From: Celeribacter persicus
Lineage (GTDB): Bacteria; Pseudomonadota; Alphaproteobacteria; Rhodobacterales; Rhodobacteraceae
Assembly (NCBI RefSeq): GCF_003050785.1
Contig: NZ_QAOH01000012.1
Location: 1 to 64,000 of the forward strand
Direction: 5' to 3'
DNA: 64,000 nt
The position numbers and the translations under genes are program-made. The stretch's first letter is position 1. Each line of letters starts with the position of its first letter. Below, one piece after another: positions 61,664 through 64,000 of the stretch. Below the pieces are notes generated by a model. The model was given only the letters and a program-made list of their open reading frames with translations, did not search any database and was not told the origin of the DNA.

Positions 61664-62059
61664 TCAGACCGGAGCGACGGCGGTCACCTCGACCTCGACC
61701 CTGAATTCTTCACGGGTAAATCCGGTGACGATGATCAGGGTCGAAGCGGGTTTGACCGTCACTTCGGCGAGCCAGGCATCCCGCACCGCCATATAGATCG
61801 GAAAATCCTCGCGTTGCGTCACGAAAGCGCTGATGCGGATCACGTCGTCACGCCCCGCGCCCGCCTCGGCGAGAATGGCGTCGATATTGGCGAAACACTG
61901 TTCTGCCTGTGCTTTAACGCCTTCCGGACAACTACCGTCAGGGGCGAGTCCCAACTGCCCCGAGGTCACGATGACCCGCCCCCCGGACGGCCCCATGACG
62001 CCGTGATTATAGGCCCCGAAAGGAGCGGCGATAGCGGCGGGGGTCAGGGGGGTCTTCAT
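61664..62059 (-). CDS. RidA/YjgF-family protein lacking the usual Arg
   Basis: A 131-residue Rid-family protein: YNHGVMGPSGGRVIVTSGQLGLAPDG and AEQCFANIDAILAEAGAGRDDVIRISAFVTQREDFPIYMAVRDAWLAE. The RidA imine-hydrolysing Arg (PARS motif) reads PAST here, so archetypal RidA enamine/imine deaminase activity is doubtful and another Rid subgroup is likely. It is divergent from the NMT1/THI5 importer gene. Confidence 0.87.
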   Translation of the reverse strand: MKTPLTPAAIAAPFGAYNHGVMGPSGGRVIVTSGQLGLAPDGSCPEGVKAQAEQCFANIDAILAEAGAGRDDVIRISAFVTQREDFPIYMAVRDAWLAEVTVKPASTLIIVTGFTREEFRVEVEVTAVAPV

Positions 62060-62130
62060 GATCTGGGGCCTTTGGTTCGAGATTCGTTTGTCGCCCTTTC
62101 CTCATGCCATTTTGCGACGGGAACGGTCCT

Positions 62131-62144
62131 CATTGTGTACAATG
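62131..62144. promoter_or_regulatory. Palindrome between ridA-like gene and ABC importer
   Basis: CATTGT-GT-ACAATG is palindromic in its 6-base arms and resembles GntR-type operators (TTGT-N2-ACAA). It is 72 bases before the ridA-like start and about 170 before the SBP gene, so it could serve either. No regulator gene is in view. Confidence 0.4.
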
Positions 62145-62314
62145 TCGCATCCGATTTTGCTGCTATGCGCATGAATATTGACCACACAGCCAGATTTCTG
62201 CCCCCAAATTGGGCATTTGGAGATTGTATGCAATTTCCCGCAACTCCCCCCTGTGCCTCCCCCCCGATGGTTTCGCTAACGTGGTCTGCGGAATTTCACC
62301 CACGGAGAATTTAC

Positions 62315-63310
62315 ATGACCATGACACGCGTTCTCGCGGGGCTTGCCCTTGCCGCGACCACTTCCACCGCAGCCTTCGCTGCGGACCTCACGCCGGTGTC
62401 CTTCGGCACCAACTGGCTGGCTCAGGCCGAGCACGGCGGTTACTATCAGGCCGTCGCCGACGGCACCTATGCCGCCTGCGGACTCGACGTGACGATCCAG
62501 CCGGGCGGCCCGCAGGTCAACAACCGCGCGCTGATGATGGCCGACAAGATCCAGTTCCACATGGGCGGTGATCTTCTTCAGGCATTCAACGCCGCCAAGG
62601 AAGGCATCCCGGTCGTCGCCGTGGCTGCCACCTTCCAGAAGCACCCGCAGGTGATCATCGCGCATCCGGGCAAGGCGAAGACCTTTGAGGATCTGAAAAA
62701 CCTGACGCTGCTGATTGGCGACAACGGCTTTGCCTCCTACTATCAGTGGATGATCGCGGCCTATGGTTTCACCGCCGAGCAGCGTCAGCCCTACACGTTC
62801 AACCCGGCGCCCTTCCTCGCCGATGAGAACATGGCGATGCAGGGTTACCTGTCCTCCGAGCCCTATGTGATCGAGAAAGAGGGCGGCTTCACCCCCGACG
62901 TCTTCCTGATCGCCGATGCAGGCTATTCGACCTACGCCACCACGATCGAAACCATGCAGAAGACGATCGACGAAACCCCTGAGGCAGTAAAATGTTTCGT
63001 CGATGGCTCTGCGATCGGCTGGTACAACTACCTCTATAACGACAACTCGGCGGCGAACGAGATGATCATGGCGGATAACCCCGACATGACGCAGGACAAG
63101 ATCGACTTCGCCATCGAGAAGATGAAATCCGAGGGTATCGTCGACAGCGGCGACGCGCTTGAGCTTGGCATCGGCGCGATGACCGACGAGAAAATCAAGG
63201 ACTTCTACGACAAGATGGTCGACGCCGGTGTCATCGAAGCGGGGCTGGATTATTCCTCCGCCTATACGCTCGAATTCACCAACCAGAAAGTCGGCATGGA
63301 CCTGAAATAA
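62315..63310 (+). CDS. NMT1/THI5-like ABC substrate-binding protein
   Basis: A 331-residue periplasmic protein with a signal peptide (MTMTRVLAGLALAATTSTAAFAAD) and GGAGA upstream. The N-terminal core is LTPVSFGTNWLAQAEHGGYYQAVADGTYAACGLDVTIQPGGPQVNNRALMMADKIQFHMGG. This is typical of thiamine-pyrimidine or hydroxymethylpyrimidine-type binders, but substrates in this family vary and no thiamine riboswitch is upstream. It starts a rightward importer operon with the ATPase gene at 63379. Confidence 0.85.
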   Translation: MTMTRVLAGLALAATTSTAAFAADLTPVSFGTNWLAQAEHGGYYQAVADGTYAACGLDVTIQPGGPQVNNRALMMADKIQFHMGGDLLQAFNAAKEGIPVVAVAATFQKHPQVIIAHPGKAKTFEDLKNLTLLIGDNGFASYYQWMIAAYGFTAEQRQPYTFNPAPFLADENMAMQGYLSSEPYVIEKEGGFTPDVFLIADAGYSTYATTIETMQKTIDETPEAVKCFVDGSAIGWYNYLYNDNSAANEMIMADNPDMTQDKIDFAIEKMKSEGIVDSGDALELGIGAMTDEKIKDFYDKMVDAGVIEAGLDYSSAYTLEFTNQKVGMDLK

Positions 63311-63329
63311 GGTCCACCGGACACGACAC

Positions 63330-63353
63330 GCGGGGGCGGCATTTTCCGGCCCC
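63330..63353 (+). promoter_or_regulatory. Hairpin between SBP and ATPase genes
   Basis: CGGGGGCGG and CCGGCCCCG flank ATTTT and pair except for one position. There is no T-run. Such hairpins between SBP and downstream ABC genes often raise the SBP:ATPase ratio. Confidence 0.4.
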
Positions 63354-63378
63354 GCCGATCAGGACGCGAAAGACGCAC

Positions 63379-64000
63379 ATGACCCCTCCCACCTCCATCC
63401 CTCCCATGGGCCAGCGCGCAAAGCTTTTGGACATGTCCAACGTGGACAAGGTTTTCAACGGCAATGTCGTGGCGCTCAAGGATATGAACCTGACCGTCAA
63501 CCAAGGCGACTTCATTTCGCTTCTGGGCCCTTCCGGCTGTGGCAAATCCACGGCGCTGCGGTTGATTTCCGGGCTGATGCGCCCGACCTCCGGCCATATC
63601 ACCTGGGATGGCGGGATGAAGAGCGGCGATCTGGGCGTGGTGTTTCAGGAACCCACCCTGATGCCATGGGCGACGGTGGAACAGAACGTCTGGCTGCCCT
63701 TCCGGCTACGCGGTAAATCTCTGGTGCAGGTGCAGGACGAGATCATGTGGGCACTCAATATGGTTGGCCTGGAGAAATTCCAGAAAAGCTACCCGCGCGA
63801 GCTTTCCGGCGGAATGAAAATGCGGGTGTCGATTGCCCGCGCGCTGGTGACCGAACCGCGGCTGATCCTGATGGACGAACCTTTCGCCGCGCTCGACGAG
63901 ATCACCCGTCACAAGCTGAACAACGACCTTCTGGAGTTGCGCGAAAAGCTCAAATGCACGGTGATTTTCGTGACCCATTCGGTGTTCGAGAGCGTATTCC
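63379..64000 (+). CDS. ABC transporter ATP-binding protein (3' end outside window)
   Basis: A partial 207-residue ATPase. Motifs: Walker A LLGPSGCGKSTALRLISG, Q-loop VVFQEPTLMPWATVEQN, signature LSGGMKMRVSIARALV and Walker B LILMDEPFAALDE, with the switch His in VTHSVFES. It follows the NMT1/THI5 binding-protein gene by 68 bases and belongs to the NitT/TauT class. The start ATG at 63379 is likely; a second in-frame ATG lies at 63406. Confidence 0.87.
   Translation, partial: MTPPTSIPPMGQRAKLLDMSNVDKVFNGNVVALKDMNLTVNQGDFISLLGPSGCGKSTALRLISGLMRPTSGHITWDGGMKSGDLGVVFQEPTLMPWATVEQNVWLPFRLRGKSLVQVQDEIMWALNMVGLEKFQKSYPRELSGGMKMRVSIARALVTEPRLILMDEPFAALDEITRHKLNNDLLELREKLKCTVIFVTHSVFESVF

Noticed and set aside
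62060-62314. TPP riboswitch upstream of the NMT1/THI5-like gene
   Set aside because: The conserved CTGAGA and ACC elements are not present in this region.

Overview
The window looks like about 64 kb of chromosome from an aerobic or facultative marine alphaproteobacterium of the Rhodobacteraceae (roseobacter group). The evidence is high GC, an NDUFA12-type complex I gene beside mlaD, a DUF2155 gene and aat/accC/accB, FnrL- and RutR-type operators, and a roseobacter-style intergenic repeat. The assignment is inferred from gene content; no rRNA, tRNA, CRISPR array, prophage or insertion sequence was seen.

Layout. 1-3.1 kb: a gene tail, a FemAB/GNAT-like protein, a DUF1992 protein, a MarR regulator and a secreted PRC-barrel protein. 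3.1-14.2 kb: a reductive pyrimidine catabolism locus (preT, preA, hydA, an M20 carbamoylase), an NMT1/THI5-type ABC importer and rutR, with a perfect RutR operator and a weaker second one. 14.5-20.8 kb: housekeeping genes (accB, accC, aat, DUF2155, mlaD, NDUFA12, clpX, clpP). 21.1-26.9 kb: an iron locus (two imelysins, a di-heme DHOR protein, bfr, bfd, a DUF1513 protein) behind a TGA-N9-TCA palindrome. 27.1-30.8 kb: a TetR/HlyD/ABC-2 exporter operon.

31.1-36.4 kb: a GltD-like iron-sulfur flavoprotein and a full-length pyruvate:ferredoxin oxidoreductase (nifJ) behind a perfect FNR box. 36.5-39.5 kb: higBA, an L,D-transpeptidase, a small lipoprotein and a 2-hydroxyacid dehydrogenase. 39.8-51.0 kb: the most striking locus, a 13-gene operon coding for a membrane-bound, hydrogenase-related, Mrp-antiporter-linked complex. 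Its gene order matches that of archaeal mbx (MBS) operons. It is modified by fusion of the two large antiporter modules into one 1041-residue protein and by fusion of the NuoI-like ferredoxin to a GltD-like NAD(P)H oxidoreductase. A diiron (rubrerythrin-like) protein ends the operon. The NuoD-like subunit lacks both the [NiFe] C-terminal ligands and a complex I quinone histidine, so the complex is probably neither a hydrogenase nor a quinone reductase. With the nearby nifJ, the picture is ferredoxin- or NAD(P)H-linked ion pumping under low oxygen.

51.0-58.6 kb: a convergent operon with cyanase, a two-domain rhodanese, an acyl-CoA-dehydrogenase-fold flavoprotein lacking the usual catalytic Glu, OsmC, a ferredoxin-reductase-like flavoprotein and a CmpA/NrtA-type ABC importer. 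It looks like uptake and breakdown of a small compound carrying N, C and perhaps S that yields cyanate. A 28-bp tandem duplication disrupts the start of its ATPase gene. 59.0-64.0 kb: a TetR regulator, a ribbon-helix-helix/ParA pair, a PHP phosphoesterase, a RidA-family protein and the start of a second NMT1/THI5 ABC importer that runs off the window.
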